Below are positions 48,873-57,983 of a DNA stretch of 64,000 nt, one piece after another. This DNA comes from Rothia koreensis. Lineage in GTDB: Bacteria > Actinomycetota > Actinomycetes > Actinomycetales > Micrococcaceae. Positions within the stretch are counted from its first letter, which is position 1, and the number at the start of each line of letters is the position of its first letter. The DNA is taken from contig NZ_NOIQ01000008.1 of the NCBI RefSeq assembly GCF_004136575.1, positions 19,586-83,585 on the forward strand. The letters are read 5' to 3'. Below the pieces are notes generated by a model. That model did not search any database, was not told the DNA's origin, and saw nothing but the letters and a program-made list of their open reading frames with translations. The translations under genes were made by a program, and so were the position numbers.

Positions 48873-49043
48873 GGCAGGAGGAGCCTTATCGCAGGCGGAT
48901 CGGTGCGTCCTTCCCGGAGAAGGCCACGCCGATCCGCCGTATGCGTCGCCGGTGAACTGCCGAGGCTCAAATACCAAGCCTGGGCGCAACAGATTTCCGC
49001 CCCTCAACAACAACCATCCACAACGCGTGTATATGATCGCATC

Positions 49044-49649
49044 ATGCGGTTGGACGATTTCACGGCTCCCAATACCTCGGCCGCTCGAGGTGCCCTGGCG
49101 CTTTCGCGGCAATACTATTCGCCGGCCATGAAGAATCACGTGCTGCGCTCGTGGTACATCGCGGAAGGTATAGCGGTCGCGCATGCGATAGAGGGCCTCG
49201 ACCATGAATTGCTCTATGTCTCGGCTTTGCTGCACGATATCGGCATTTCCGAGGAATTCGACAATGACACCTTGTCCTATGAACACGCGGGAGGACATGT
49301 CGGCATAGCGCTCACGGCCGGTGCCGGGTGGTCCAGCGATCGTCGCCAACGCGTGCTGGACGTCGTCGTGCGCCATAACTGGACCTCGGTGGATCCCGAC
49401 CTGGATCCGGAGGGCTACGTTCTGGAATTGGCCACCGGTCTGGACGTGACGGGAGCGAACCTGGATGTATTGCCCAGATCCTTTCTGGAAGAGTTGACGA
49501 ACACGTTTCCTCGGGGGACCTTCGGTCGAGAGTTTTCGACGGCGGTCGCCCGTCAGGCTTCCAAGAAACCCGACACCTCCGCGGCGCGGCTGATGGCCAA
49601 TGACCTTCCAGGAAGGATGCGGAGACACCCTTTGGAGCCAATCCCGTGA
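49044..49649 (+). CDS. HD domain phosphohydrolase-like protein
   Basis: The protein has H (KNHVLRSWYIAEGIAVAHAI), HD (YVSALLHDIGISEEFDND), H (YEHAGGHVGIAL) and a later D/H region (VVVRHNWTSVDPDLDPEG), the HD superfamily pattern for metal-dependent phosphohydrolases. 201 residues from ATG 49044. The long reverse frame across it is a shadow. The substrate is unknown. Confidence 0.8.
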   Translation: MRLDDFTAPNTSAARGALALSRQYYSPAMKNHVLRSWYIAEGIAVAHAIEGLDHELLYVSALLHDIGISEEFDNDTLSYEHAGGHVGIALTAGAGWSSDRRQRVLDVVVRHNWTSVDPDLDPEGYVLELATGLDVTGANLDVLPRSFLEELTNTFPRGTFGREFSTAVARQASKKPDTSAARLMANDLPGRMRRHPLEPIP

Positions 49650-49725
49650 GGCATGAGTCCTTCGACGACTGGTCATCAGGTATTTCACATTCTTCTTGAA
49701 TTCTGCTCTGTTACCGTGGGCCGGC

Positions 49726-50799
49726 GTGACACACGTACAGACGCCCCAAAGAACCAAGAAGAGCGCGGATGGCTCGCAGCCGTCGTCGCCGGCGGACCGC
49801 ATCGTATCGATTGACGTTATCCGCGGAATCGCCATCGCGGGCATATTGCTCATCAATATCAACTATTTCCTGAACCAGGCGGGCCAGACCGGAAGTCCCT
49901 CTGGGTCGGACACCGTCATATGGCAGGTTGTCGACGACGTCGCGCTGGGCAAATTCCATTTCGTCTTCGCGTTCCTCTTCGGCGTCGGAATCCACATATT
50001 CCTGACGCGTTTACGGGCCAAGGGGCTCTCGGCGTGGGTCTATATCCGGCGAATGGTCATTCTGGTGGCCGCGGGACTCATCAACTCGTTGCTCGGGGGA
50101 GTCGACGTGCTCATGACCTACGGGGTCCTCGCCCTTCTGCTCTTGCCGTTGGCCCTGTTGCCGCGGCATGTCTTCGCAGTCTTTGGCATCGCAGCTGCCG
50201 TGATCCCCGATGTGATGCAACTGCTGACCGATCTGAACGCCGTCGACTTCCACCTTCCGTCCATCGTGTTGCCGCTACTGTCCTTTGCACGAACAATTGG
50301 GCACATGGCGCTCGGGTTCTGGTTGGCGGGGCATAGCCTGTTCTCGAAGAATACCCGGGTCCCTGTCGTTTCCCTTTTCGTTCTCAGCCTTATCGGGTCC
50401 GTGCCGATATTGATCTGGACCACGGTTTCGGGAGCTAGGACGAGCGAAGCGCACGACATAGCCTTCCGCACGGCACTGGTTCCCGGTTTCATGTACGTCG
50501 CTGGGCTAATACTCCTGCTGAGAACACGTGTTGGGTGGAAGAGCCTTTCGTTCCTGCGCTTTTACGGTCGTATGGCGTTTTCGAACTATCTCGGCCAGAC
50601 CGTGCTCTGCGTGGCCATACTTCCATCGTTGACGGCCCACGGATACATTTCCGCTCCGGCCGGGCTGGGGATCTGGGCCGCAATCATCGTGGTTCAGTGC
50701 GCTTTCTCGACGCTGTGGCTCCGGTACTTCCGCTATGGACCGCTCGAATGGGTCTGGCGGTGCGGAACGTACCTGCGGATCACGCCCTTGCGAGCTTGA
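49726..50799 (+). CDS. DUF418-like membrane protein
   Basis: GTG 49726 is preferred to TTG 49696. The protein has RIVSIDVIRGIAIAGILLIN near the start, the hallmark of DUF418/acyltransferase-like membrane proteins, then about nine membrane helices with GRMAFSNYLGQTVLCV in the last third. 357 residues. The biochemical role of the family is not settled. Confidence 0.8.
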   Translation: MTHVQTPQRTKKSADGSQPSSPADRIVSIDVIRGIAIAGILLININYFLNQAGQTGSPSGSDTVIWQVVDDVALGKFHFVFAFLFGVGIHIFLTRLRAKGLSAWVYIRRMVILVAAGLINSLLGGVDVLMTYGVLALLLLPLALLPRHVFAVFGIAAAVIPDVMQLLTDLNAVDFHLPSIVLPLLSFARTIGHMALGFWLAGHSLFSKNTRVPVVSLFVLSLIGSVPILIWTTVSGARTSEAHDIAFRTALVPGFMYVAGLILLLRTRVGWKSLSFLRFYGRMAFSNYLGQTVLCVAILPSLTAHGYISAPAGLGIWAAIIVVQCAFSTLWLRYFRYGPLEWVWRCGTYLRITPLRA

Positions 50800-50837
50800 A
50801 GCGAGCGTGTGCGGCCGGCTCGTGGCCCGTGGTTGGG

Positions 50838-51238
50838 TCAGTCGGGGTCGATATTCAGGTCCACGTCGAGGGGGAGCGGGTCCAGGCTGAGCCCCATGTC
50901 CTCGGTGAGGATTTCGGTGACTCGGCGATTCCGGATGCAGTTTGGCCTGAACGATGTTCGCCGGCACTTCCGAACAGGTCAGGGCAACCGTTCGGTGGGT
51001 TGGGAGGAATGCGAGACCGGGAGGCAAGCCCCGAGAACCCGGCCTGACAAAAGGTATCTGCCCAAGCACGGGTGAGTCGATAGGCGTCGTTCATCGGGGC
51101 GGTGATGTCGGTGACCACGATGCCGAACATGGCAGCTCTGCTGCTGGCAAGGTCGGCGACGGTCACCGGGTCAAGGGCCAATGGCGTGGCTGTCATATCC
51201 AGTGCTTCGATAGCTGGAATAGCCCCCTGGTATAGCAC
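50838..51238 (-). pseudogene. RES domain protein remnant
   Basis: The minus-strand frame has DITAPMNDAYRLTRAWADTF, GFSGLASRSR and CPDLFGSAGEH, the C-terminal half of a RES domain (NAD-degrading toxin fold). It then shifts frame to end as RRVTEILTEDMGLSLDPLPL before TGA at 50838. The N-terminal half is missing and no antitoxin gene is seen. Confidence 0.55.
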
Positions 51239-51504
51239 TCAACTACCAAGAGGAGGCGTTCATCCACCGTGCTTCATCGGTAGATTTCGTTGTGATCAAT
51301 GTCGTTACGAAGAAGCCGGTGTTGGTAGTTGAAGTCGATGGTTTCGCTTGGCACGAGAACAACCCGGTACAAGTGGCTCGGGGCAAGTTAAAGGATTCGA
51401 TATTGAATAGATGCGGATTGCGACCATTGCGTTTGGCGACGAACGAGAGCGGCGAAGAGGAGAAACTGCGAAATGAACTTTCGGCAGCCACGGCGCAGAT
51501 GTAA
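51232..51504 (+). pseudogene. DUF2726 nuclease-like domain remnant
   Basis: The frame (VDFVVINVVTKKPVLVVEVD, GFAWHENNPVQVARGKLKDS) matches the end of DUF2726 domains, which resemble restriction endonucleases. An in-frame stop at 51220 and lack of upstream sequence show that only the C-terminus is left. It abuts the RES remnant exactly, which points to a deletion joint. Confidence 0.55.
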
Positions 51505-51766
51505 TCTTCTTCTGTTGGCTGTATGCGTGTTTTCGCAATTCGTGGGAATCGGCAACTGACGTCTTCGTACATTGTGGTGCCACCTCGCGTCAGATTGAAT
51601 ACCACCAGGGGTGAGTCCGTTCTCCGAACGAGTTCCAGTCGAATGAATCCATATATCACGTTGAAGGGGTAGCCGGTATCGAGTGCGGGTCACGAAAACT
51701 TTGTCCGTCCAAGCGATGCTACTAGGAGCCGGGTACGGAGTCGTGCTGTCCTCTATCGTCTATCTT

Positions 51767-51859
51767 CTAGTTTTGGCCATCGTGGTAGACCAGCCATGCT
51801 ATGACAAGGGCAGCGACAACGGCTGTACCGACGCCGATCCAGAGACCTATTTCCATCAT
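51767..51859 (-). CDS. Possible single-helix membrane peptide, 30 aa
   Basis: Minus-strand ATG 51859 has GAGGGTG upstream and encodes MEIGLWIGVGTAVVAALVIA plus a short polar end. An opposite frame of 59 codons (51683-51862, GTG start) also codes a membrane helix; I cannot tell which is used. 51505-51682 and 51863-52050 show nothing else. Confidence 0.35.
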   Translation of the reverse strand: MMEIGLWIGVGTAVVAALVIAWLVYHDGQN

Positions 51860-52050
51860 TAGTCACCCTCTTGATACAGAAATTTCGCTCGTAATCTTCA
51901 GTGACAAATCACGTACACATCGCAGGGTACAGCATAATGACTCCCTCCGAGTGATCAGGATCTGATCGTGATGACACCCGCGAATCGCATTCACGCGTGC
52001 GGAGTCCGGAGGTTCGTCCGTGCGTTCACCCGCGCTTCGAAATGAGAAGC

Positions 52051-52329
52051 CTCAAATCGTTCAGGGGTTATCGGTCAGCTGGCTGACTCATGCCGTAGCG
52101 AGAGGCGCCAGATCCAGTCGGGTTCGATTCTGGCCGGGGCGCTCAGAATGACCACCGTTTCGCTGATCACTGACGCGGGCAGGTCCTTCCATGGGAGCGG
52201 GCGGTCGGGAAAGGATTGCGGCTCGCTGGGGCCCTCGGTTCGATAATGCCGCGCACCGCCACGACGGCGTGGTTCGGAACGGGTGGGTACCCCGAGGGGA
52301 TGACGTCGGGAGATCTGCCCGGCTATCAA
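52051..52329 (-). pseudogene. Possible HutD/Ves-like remnant
   Basis: Minus-strand pieces in different frames (PWKDLPAS, QRNGGHSE, SAPARIEPDWIWRLSLATA) follow the order of the HutD N-terminus, but frameshifts and loss of the rest make this speculative. No other gene is evident between 51860 and 52431. Confidence 0.25.
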
Positions 52330-52431
52330 GGATCGTCAGAACAGTCGGGCCGGTGCGCCCCATAGTCCCGGCCGAAACGTTGCCGATGTTGGCCTGTGTT
52401 CCGTGCGTCATATGGATGACATCATGGACCC

Positions 52432-53328
52432 ATGTCGATCATCGATGAAGTGCTGGACCTGGCCAGATCGCATGGCTTGAGCGTGTCCTCCGAAGACGCG
52501 ACTCTCATCGAGGCCGGTCTGGATTACCGTGTGGTCATCACCGACGACGCCAACGGCCAGCGTTGGATTCTGCGTCAGCCCCGGCGCGACGACGTTGCCG
52601 AGAAAATCGCCAATGAGGCGAGCATCCTCCAATTGGTCGGACCGGTTTTGGCAAAGGAGAACATTGCCGTGCCGGATTGGCGGGTCCACGGGGCGGACTT
52701 GATCGCGTACCCGGCTTTGCCAGGTTCTCCCGGGCTGACTTTGTCGTCCTCGGGCGAGCCGATCTGGCATATGGATCCGGCCAGCCCGGACTATGCGGCG
52801 CGTTTGGGGCGTTTGCTCGCCAGCTTGCACGGTATTACCGCGGCCCAGGCTTCTGTCGCCGGGGTGGAGACGCGGAGCCCTGAGCAAGTTCGTCAGGCAT
52901 GGAGGGATGACATCGGCAAGGTCCGTGATGGTTTCTCGGTGTCTCCAGCATTCGTTGAGTCCTGGGAAGCGTGGCTTTCTGACGACACGTGCTGGCCGGA
53001 AGAGACCGTCATGACCCATGGGGAGATCTACCCGGCCCACGTGCTGATGTCGGCCGACGGCGTCATCACTGGAGTTCTCGACTGGACGACGGCACGTGCG
53101 GACGACCCGGCACGCGACTTCGCCGCACAATACGGTGCAGCCGGTCAGGACATGCTGGAAGCTGCGCTTGATGCTTACGAGGAGGCCGGCGGGCCCGTCT
53201 ATCCCGGCATGGCAGCCCAAGCTCGTCACCTGTGGGACGCCGCCCCGATAGGCCACGGCCTCTACGCTTTGACGACCGGCGACGAGCAAGACATGGCAAC
53301 TGCGGCTGCGATGCTGGGTGGGGAATGA
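52432..53328 (+). CDS. Macrolide 2'-phosphotransferase-like kinase
   Basis: The 298-residue protein has the antibiotic kinase fold: nucleotide-binding N-lobe with WILRQPRRDDVAEKIANEAS, the catalytic loop VMTHGEIYPAHVLM (HGE in place of the usual HGD) and the metal site GVLDWTTARADDPARDFA. This order, with the IPVPDW-like AVPDWRVHGADLIAYPALPG, is seen in macrolide phosphotransferases, which inactivate macrolides with GTP. Activity on a given drug cannot be read from sequence. The flanks are pseudogene-rich, consistent with acquired DNA. Confidence 0.8.
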   Translation: MSIIDEVLDLARSHGLSVSSEDATLIEAGLDYRVVITDDANGQRWILRQPRRDDVAEKIANEASILQLVGPVLAKENIAVPDWRVHGADLIAYPALPGSPGLTLSSSGEPIWHMDPASPDYAARLGRLLASLHGITAAQASVAGVETRSPEQVRQAWRDDIGKVRDGFSVSPAFVESWEAWLSDDTCWPEETVMTHGEIYPAHVLMSADGVITGVLDWTTARADDPARDFAAQYGAAGQDMLEAALDAYEEAGGPVYPGMAAQARHLWDAAPIGHGLYALTTGDEQDMATAAAMLGGE

Positions 53329-53501
53329 ACAGCGCTCTCCAAACAAATATGGAGCTCTTCACTCCCATGGTGAATTTTTCGCGACTGTAAACTATCCGCA
53401 TGCGAAGGGCTCGGATGTGTCGGGCGCGGCTACATCCCTTGAAGGTTACCCCGGCCCGAACTTATTTGCTCGTACTCAACGCTCCAATTTCCGTTCATTT
53501 C

Positions 53502-54077
53502 CTAAACGACTACCGGACCTCGCATGGCAGAGACTTGTTCCCCGTCGACGATCACTGTTCGCAGGTTGTAAACTTCTATTTTCGGCTGGCAGATAGATGG
53601 ATCAATATGCGCCTCGAAACTCGGACCGGTGGTAGCGATGAGAGAACGATGATCCGCCCTGTAGCGCCAGCTTCCGGCAAATGTTGTCGAGTAGGCTACG
53701 AATCCCTCTTGTTGTGGAGCTGTGCTATCCAATGAAAGCACGGACCAGGCGCCGTTGCTTGCATTAGCTTTCCACCTCAAATCGGCATAAGCACTCGGAA
53801 AGTAGTACGTAATTTTTGCGTGAGTGGCCTGTGAAGTTTCATCGGCGTTTACGACCCACAAGCCTCTGCGTGGGTATCTCCCGGACCCGGCAAACTTGAG
53901 GACTCCTGACGTGCAGTCTTTTGTGAGGCTGATAAATCCACCGATGTCCATGGCGGGCCTTGGCTTTGATGCGGCGTAACTGGGAACTGTCGACGAGGCG
54001 GCAAGCACCGGGGCGGACCACAGGGCGCCTTTTGCCAAGGTTCGACGTGACAACGTGTTTTTGTTGACCGTTTCCAT
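53502..54077 (-). CDS. Tat-exported protein of unknown function
   Basis: From ATG 54077: NTLSRRTLAKGALWSAPVLA then ASSTVPSYAAS is a twin-arginine signal peptide with an AxA-type cleavage site. The mature ~160 residues are beta-rich with a single Cys pair (KDCTSG; SICQPK). No family recognised. 191 residues. Confidence 0.7.
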   Translation of the reverse strand: METVNKNTLSRRTLAKGALWSAPVLAASSTVPSYAASKPRPAMDIGGFISLTKDCTSGVLKFAGSGRYPRRGLWVVNADETSQATHAKITYYFPSAYADLRWKANASNGAWSVLSLDSTAPQQEGFVAYSTTFAGSWRYRADHRSLIATTGPSFEAHIDPSICQPKIEVYNLRTVIVDGEQVSAMRGPVVV

Positions 54078-54556
54078 AGCTTCCTCAATGACCGTGGGTG
54101 TGTGACGTCAAGGATTCTAGTTTGGGAAGCCAAGCGTCACAAGAAAATAGTGTAGCCATGAAAATGTGCACATTTCAGGATTATGGAATTGCATCAACCA
54201 GCTTCGCGTCAGGCCGGACGAGCGCATTTCTGCAGGTCAATGAGGAGTTGAAATTCTTCTAGCGTCCAGTCGATCATTCTCGTGGGTAACAAGCGATGCT
54301 ATCGATTGCCTCGACCCAAGCCAATGTGTGACGCAAAACATAAAAACGCGCACACTGTTGCCGCCTGAAGGCGTGTCATGCCGACTCCCATTCAGGCGAA
54401 CTTGTGAAATTCTATTTGAAAAATTGAATATGTTGCAAACCCATCGCAACACGAGGGCTTCGTGTCGCGGTGGGACAGGTGGGTGCGACGCGGGAAAGCA
54501 CAGAGATCACCGTGTTTTCCCACGTCCGCCGCATCCACGGCGTTGAGGCAGCGGCC
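54078..54556. other. Intergenic stretch without recognised gene
   Basis: It is more AT-rich than the surroundings. Short frames on both strands lack ribosome sites and protein-like composition. GCCTGAA/TTCAGGC (around 54364-54396) is the only clear inverted repeat I note. It may be a remnant of a larger deletion. Confidence 0.4.
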
Positions 54557-55633
54557 TTATTCGCAGGCCACGCCGTCGCCGTCACGGTCCAACTTGCTGC
54601 TGTAACCGGGGGAGCCGGCGTGCAGTGGCGCCGCGCCCGCGGCCTTGGCTGCGGAACAGTTCGGGTAGGAGGAGTCGCCCTGGGCTGGTGCAGCGGGTTC
54701 AGCCGGAGCGGGCGCGGCAGGTTCTGCGGGCGCAGGCTCGGCAGGGGCCGGTGCAGGTGCGGGCGCCGAAGAGGTTGCCGCCGGAGCCGGTTGCTCAGGC
54801 GCCGGTGTAGCCTCCGGGGTCGACCCCGTCGTGGTCCCGACTTCCGGGGCGTCGTCGCCGGTCGGCAAAACCTCGCCGGGGCATCCTTCGAGAACGCCCG
54901 CGATGGCGTCCTTCTCCGCCTGGGTCACCCACAGGCGATAGTTGGTCTTCACCGCAACCTGACGGGACACGTAGTCACAGCGGAACTGCTTGTTGGAAGG
55001 CAGCCAGGTGGCGGCGTCGCCGTCGCTCTTGCCCTGGTTCGTCGGGCCATCCACGGCGAGGAGGTTCAGCGGGTCGTTCGCCAGCTCCTTCTTCTCATCA
55101 TCGGAGAGCTGCTGGGCTCCCGTCTGCCAGGCGTTGGAGAGGCTGACCACGTGATCGATCTGCACCGCGCTGCTCGTGGATTTGCCGGCTGTGAAGGAAA
55201 TGTCCTTGCCGGTGTAGGGGTCAACGAGGTCGCCCGACGTCACTTTGCAGTCGCGGGTGCCGGGTTTGTGGGACACCGAGGTCAGATCGCGATTCAGAAC
55301 ATCGTTTCGGGTGTCGCACCCGTTCCGGTCCGTATCGGCCCAAGCATGCCCGAAATTCTTGCGCTTGTATCCCGTCTTGGGGGCTTTCCCCTTGACGGGC
55401 AGGGCCTCGAGTGCGGTGAGGGCGTCGTCGGAACCGGAGCCCTCGACATCCGACACCTGCGTGACGTGAGTCGGCGAGGCAGAGTCCGACGCCGCAGCGG
55501 CGGCATCCGAGGATGCATTGGTTGCGCAGCCGGCGAGGGCGAGGACAAGGGCGACGCCGGCGCCCGCGACTCGCACGCCCCGACCGCGTCGGGTAGTGAA
55601 ATCGGGCAGGGGGAATCCAAGAAAAGAAGACAT
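54557..55633 (-). CDS. Secreted lipoprotein with HNH/DUF1524 nuclease and excalibur domains
   Basis: ATG 55633 gives a signal peptide with lipobox (VALVLALAGCATN). Residues ~95-255 hold a GmrSD/DUF1524-type nuclease (CDTRNDVLNRDL; QIDHVVSLSNAWQTGAQQL; NDPLNLLAVDGPTNQGKSDG). A Pro/Ala-rich stretch (~260-320) leads to a C-terminal excalibur domain (YPNCSAAKAAGAAPL, DRDGDGVACE) that binds calcium. It may be a surface nuclease. 358 residues. Confidence 0.88.
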   Translation of the reverse strand: MSSFLGFPLPDFTTRRGRGVRVAGAGVALVLALAGCATNASSDAAAAASDSASPTHVTQVSDVEGSGSDDALTALEALPVKGKAPKTGYKRKNFGHAWADTDRNGCDTRNDVLNRDLTSVSHKPGTRDCKVTSGDLVDPYTGKDISFTAGKSTSSAVQIDHVVSLSNAWQTGAQQLSDDEKKELANDPLNLLAVDGPTNQGKSDGDAATWLPSNKQFRCDYVSRQVAVKTNYRLWVTQAEKDAIAGVLEGCPGEVLPTGDDAPEVGTTTGSTPEATPAPEQPAPAATSSAPAPAPAPAEPAPAEPAAPAPAEPAAPAQGDSSYPNCSAAKAAGAAPLHAGSPGYSSKLDRDGDGVACE

Positions 55634-55881
55634 GGGTGGCTCCAAGTGAAGTGAGGGACATTCGAAGTGTATGGCCAAGATGCGTGGGAATCGGCATCTG
55701 ACACGAAGTACTTCGTGTCGTGTCTAGCGGCGATGCTGTGCAGCGCCCTCCGAGCTCTCGGGAATCAGCTCTTGGCTGATCGTCAACTGTGGGGACGGCC
55801 ACTAGGGTTGATGGTGTCCTGGTTTCCACGGGAACCGAAGTTGCCGCGGAAACCGCTGCAGTCAAAGCAGAGGAGAACCAT

Positions 55882-56346
55882 ATGGCTGAGACGACATCGA
55901 TCACAGTCACCCGATCCATCGACGAGCCGTCCGACAAGATCTTCGACCTCCTGAGCAACCCGGAACGCCACAACGAGTTCGACGGGTCCGGCTACGTGGT
56001 CTCCGACGACAGGACCGACCGCATTCAGAAGTCCGGCCAGGTATTTCGGATGAACATGAACGGGCCGCACATGGGCGGGGACTACAAGACGGACAATTAC
56101 GTGACCGGCTTCGACCCGAACAAGCTCATCGCCTGGCAGACGGCACCGGCCGGCGAACAGCCTCCCGGCTGGGAGTGGACGTGGGAGCTGCAGTCGCAGG
56201 ACTCGGACCAGACCGAGGTGTCCCTGACGTACGACTGGTCCAAGATGGACCCTCAGGCCGCTCAGGACCTCGGTATGCCGCTGGTCTCCCAGGAGCAGCT
56301 CGAAGAGTCACTCGAGCAGTTGGCCAACGCGGTTTCCGGCGAGTAG
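55882..56346 (+). CDS. SRPBCC (polyketide cyclase-like) protein
   Basis: ATG 55882 follows GAGGAG. The 154-residue protein (ITVTRSIDEPSDKIFDLLSN; LIAWQTAPAGEQPPGWEWTW) has the helix-grip fold of the START/SRPBCC superfamily, which binds hydrophobic ligands. The substrate is unknown. Confidence 0.8.
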   Translation: MAETTSITVTRSIDEPSDKIFDLLSNPERHNEFDGSGYVVSDDRTDRIQKSGQVFRMNMNGPHMGGDYKTDNYVTGFDPNKLIAWQTAPAGEQPPGWEWTWELQSQDSDQTEVSLTYDWSKMDPQAAQDLGMPLVSQEQLEESLEQLANAVSGE

Positions 56347-56379
56347 TAGCCCGAAACCCGTAACCACGAGCAACCCGTG

Positions 56380-56422
56380 GGCCCGGCGTCGTCTCGCGCG
56401 AGACGGCGCCGGGCCCACGTCG
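56380..56422 (+). terminator. Long GC hairpin after the SRPBCC gene
   Basis: GTGGGCCCGGCG...CGCCGGGCCCAC forms a stem of about 20 bp with one mismatch. It lacks a T run. A second 13-bp inverted repeat, CGTTAGGTGGCGG with CCGCCGCCTAACG, is at 56551-56581. Confidence 0.55.
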
Positions 56423-56700
56423 TGTCGGGAAGAGGGGGGAGCTCGTGCGTGGCGTGGGGGTCGCCCGATTGAGTGCTGGTTTCCGGTCATTCGGGCGGGG
56501 CCTCTGGCTGAGGTTCTGTGGTGGATCCCCGATTCGGTGGCGGTCTCCGTCGTTAGGTGGCGGTTGAGCCGCCGCCTAACGGCGGAAAACGCCTCTCATT
56601 CGGGTAAGCGCCACCCAATGTGGCTCGATAGCTCTCCGGGCACCTCGTGGTGGCAGGACGCATCGCGTCGACGTCGTCGTCGGTCCGGTGGCGGCTCGGG

Positions 56701-57010
56701 CGAGGTGGCAGTGGCGTGCGCCCGGCGTGCCGAGGTGGCAACGGCGTGCGCCCGGCGTGCCGAGGTGGCAGTGGCGTGCGGAATTCGGGCCGAAAACCGC
56801 ACAAATGTGCCACCTCGCGGGGGAATCGTCCCGAAATTGCCACCTCGAGCCGGGAGCGTGGACGAACCTGCCACCTCGAGCTGCGAGCGTGCACAAACCT
56901 GCCACCTCGCCGGGCCGCACCGCGAGGCGGCACATTTGTGCATATTTCGCCGTGCAACATGCACGAAATTGCCACTTCGTGGGTCGGACCTGCACGAATC
57001 TGCCACCTCG
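56701..57010. repeat. Array of about ten copies of a 19-20 bp motif, 30-31 bp period
   Basis: The motif is close to GCACGAAnnTGCCACCTCG. Forward copies end at 56817, 56847, 56878, 56909, 56979 (TGCCACTTCG) and 57010. Reverse copies (CGAGGTGGCA...) start at 56701, 56731 and 56761, with a further one at 56923 (CGAGGCGGCACATTTGTGC). The first two reverse units are exact 30-bp tandem repeats but for two bases. The region is noncoding and lies upstream of the ANTAR regulator. Confidence 0.75.
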
Positions 57011-57240
57011 CGCCGCCCGACGCCGTCTCGCCCCCGTGACCGAGGCACGCGGGAAATCGCCCGAGTGCGGAGGAAAGACGAACAATCCCAGCATCCCCGC
57101 CACGAAGGGGATCGACGCGAGCCAGGACACAGGGGAGACGCGTCGGCGCGGGATTGGACGTAAACTGGCCTCTCAACCTTGAACGACGTCCGAGCTGGAA
57201 GGCCAGACCGGGCGAAGACACCACGTCAGAGGAGTACACC

Positions 57241-57882
57241 GTGACCGAGCCGACCTCTGAACAAGAGAAGCTTGACGTCGAAGAAGCAGCACCCGTCGAA
57301 GAGGGCCAGACCGAGAAGCGCCGCGTCGTCGTCGCGGAGGACGAGGCGCTGATCCGTCTCGATATCGTCGAGATCCTCAAGGGGCAGGGGTTCGACGTCG
57401 TCGCCGAGGCCGGCAACGGCGAAGAAGCCGTGGAGCTGACGCGGGAGCACGACCCGGACGTCGTCCTCATGGACGTCAAGATGCCGAAGATGGACGGCAT
57501 CAGCGCGGCCGAGGCCATCGCCAAGGACCGCATCGCCCCCGTGGTTCTGCTGACCGCATTCAGCCAGAAGGAACTCGTGGACAGGGCCACGGAAGCCGGC
57601 GCGATGGCGTACGTGGTCAAGCCCTTCACGGAAAACGACCTGATTCCCGCGATCGAGGTCGCCGTCAGCCGTTACGAGCAGATCAAAGCCCTCGAAGGTG
57701 AGGTCAGTGATCTCAAGGAGCAGTTCGAGACCCGCAAGCTCGTGGAACGTGCGAAGTCCCTGCTCATCACCAAGATGGGACTGACGGAACCGGAAGCATT
57801 CCGTTGGATCCAGAAAACCTCGATGGACCGTCGGCTCTCGATGCGTGAGGTCGCCGAGACCATCGTTTCCCAGGTGTCCTGA
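57241..57882 (+). CDS. ANTAR-domain response regulator
   Basis: GTG 57241 follows GAGGAG. The receiver domain (VVVAEDEALIRLDIVEILKG; VVLMDVKMPKMDG with the phosphoacceptor Asp; LTAFSQKEL; VVKPF) is followed by a coiled coil and the C-terminal ANTAR RNA-binding domain (LVERAKSLLITKMGLTEPEA, FRWIQKTSMDRRLSM). This is the PdtaR-type antiterminator of actinobacteria, acting with a separate histidine kinase. Upstream of polA as in many Micrococcales. 213 residues. Confidence 0.9.
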   Translation: MTEPTSEQEKLDVEEAAPVEEGQTEKRRVVVAEDEALIRLDIVEILKGQGFDVVAEAGNGEEAVELTREHDPDVVLMDVKMPKMDGISAAEAIAKDRIAPVVLLTAFSQKELVDRATEAGAMAYVVKPFTENDLIPAIEVAVSRYEQIKALEGEVSDLKEQFETRKLVERAKSLLITKMGLTEPEAFRWIQKTSMDRRLSMREVAETIVSQVS

Positions 57883-57983
57883 ACCGGCCCGTGGGAGCTT
57901 CCTGAGGTGACATCCCGGTCGGGCGTCCCGCTCGGGAACGAGGGTCCGGACCAATCCCTGCCGCCTGTGATTAGGATTGGTAG

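Noticed and set aside
48717..49862. 381-codon reverse frame
   Set aside because: It is antisense to the HD-domain gene, which has clear motifs; the reverse product is rich in R, H and P and shows no domain.
56701..57010. CRISPR array
   Set aside because: The constant part is short, occurs in both directions, and the intervals of about 11 bp are partly similar; no cas genes are near.
56553..57629. Reverse frame through the repeat array
   Set aside because: Its repeated peptide pattern is only a reading of the DNA repeats; the end overlaps the ANTAR regulator antisense.
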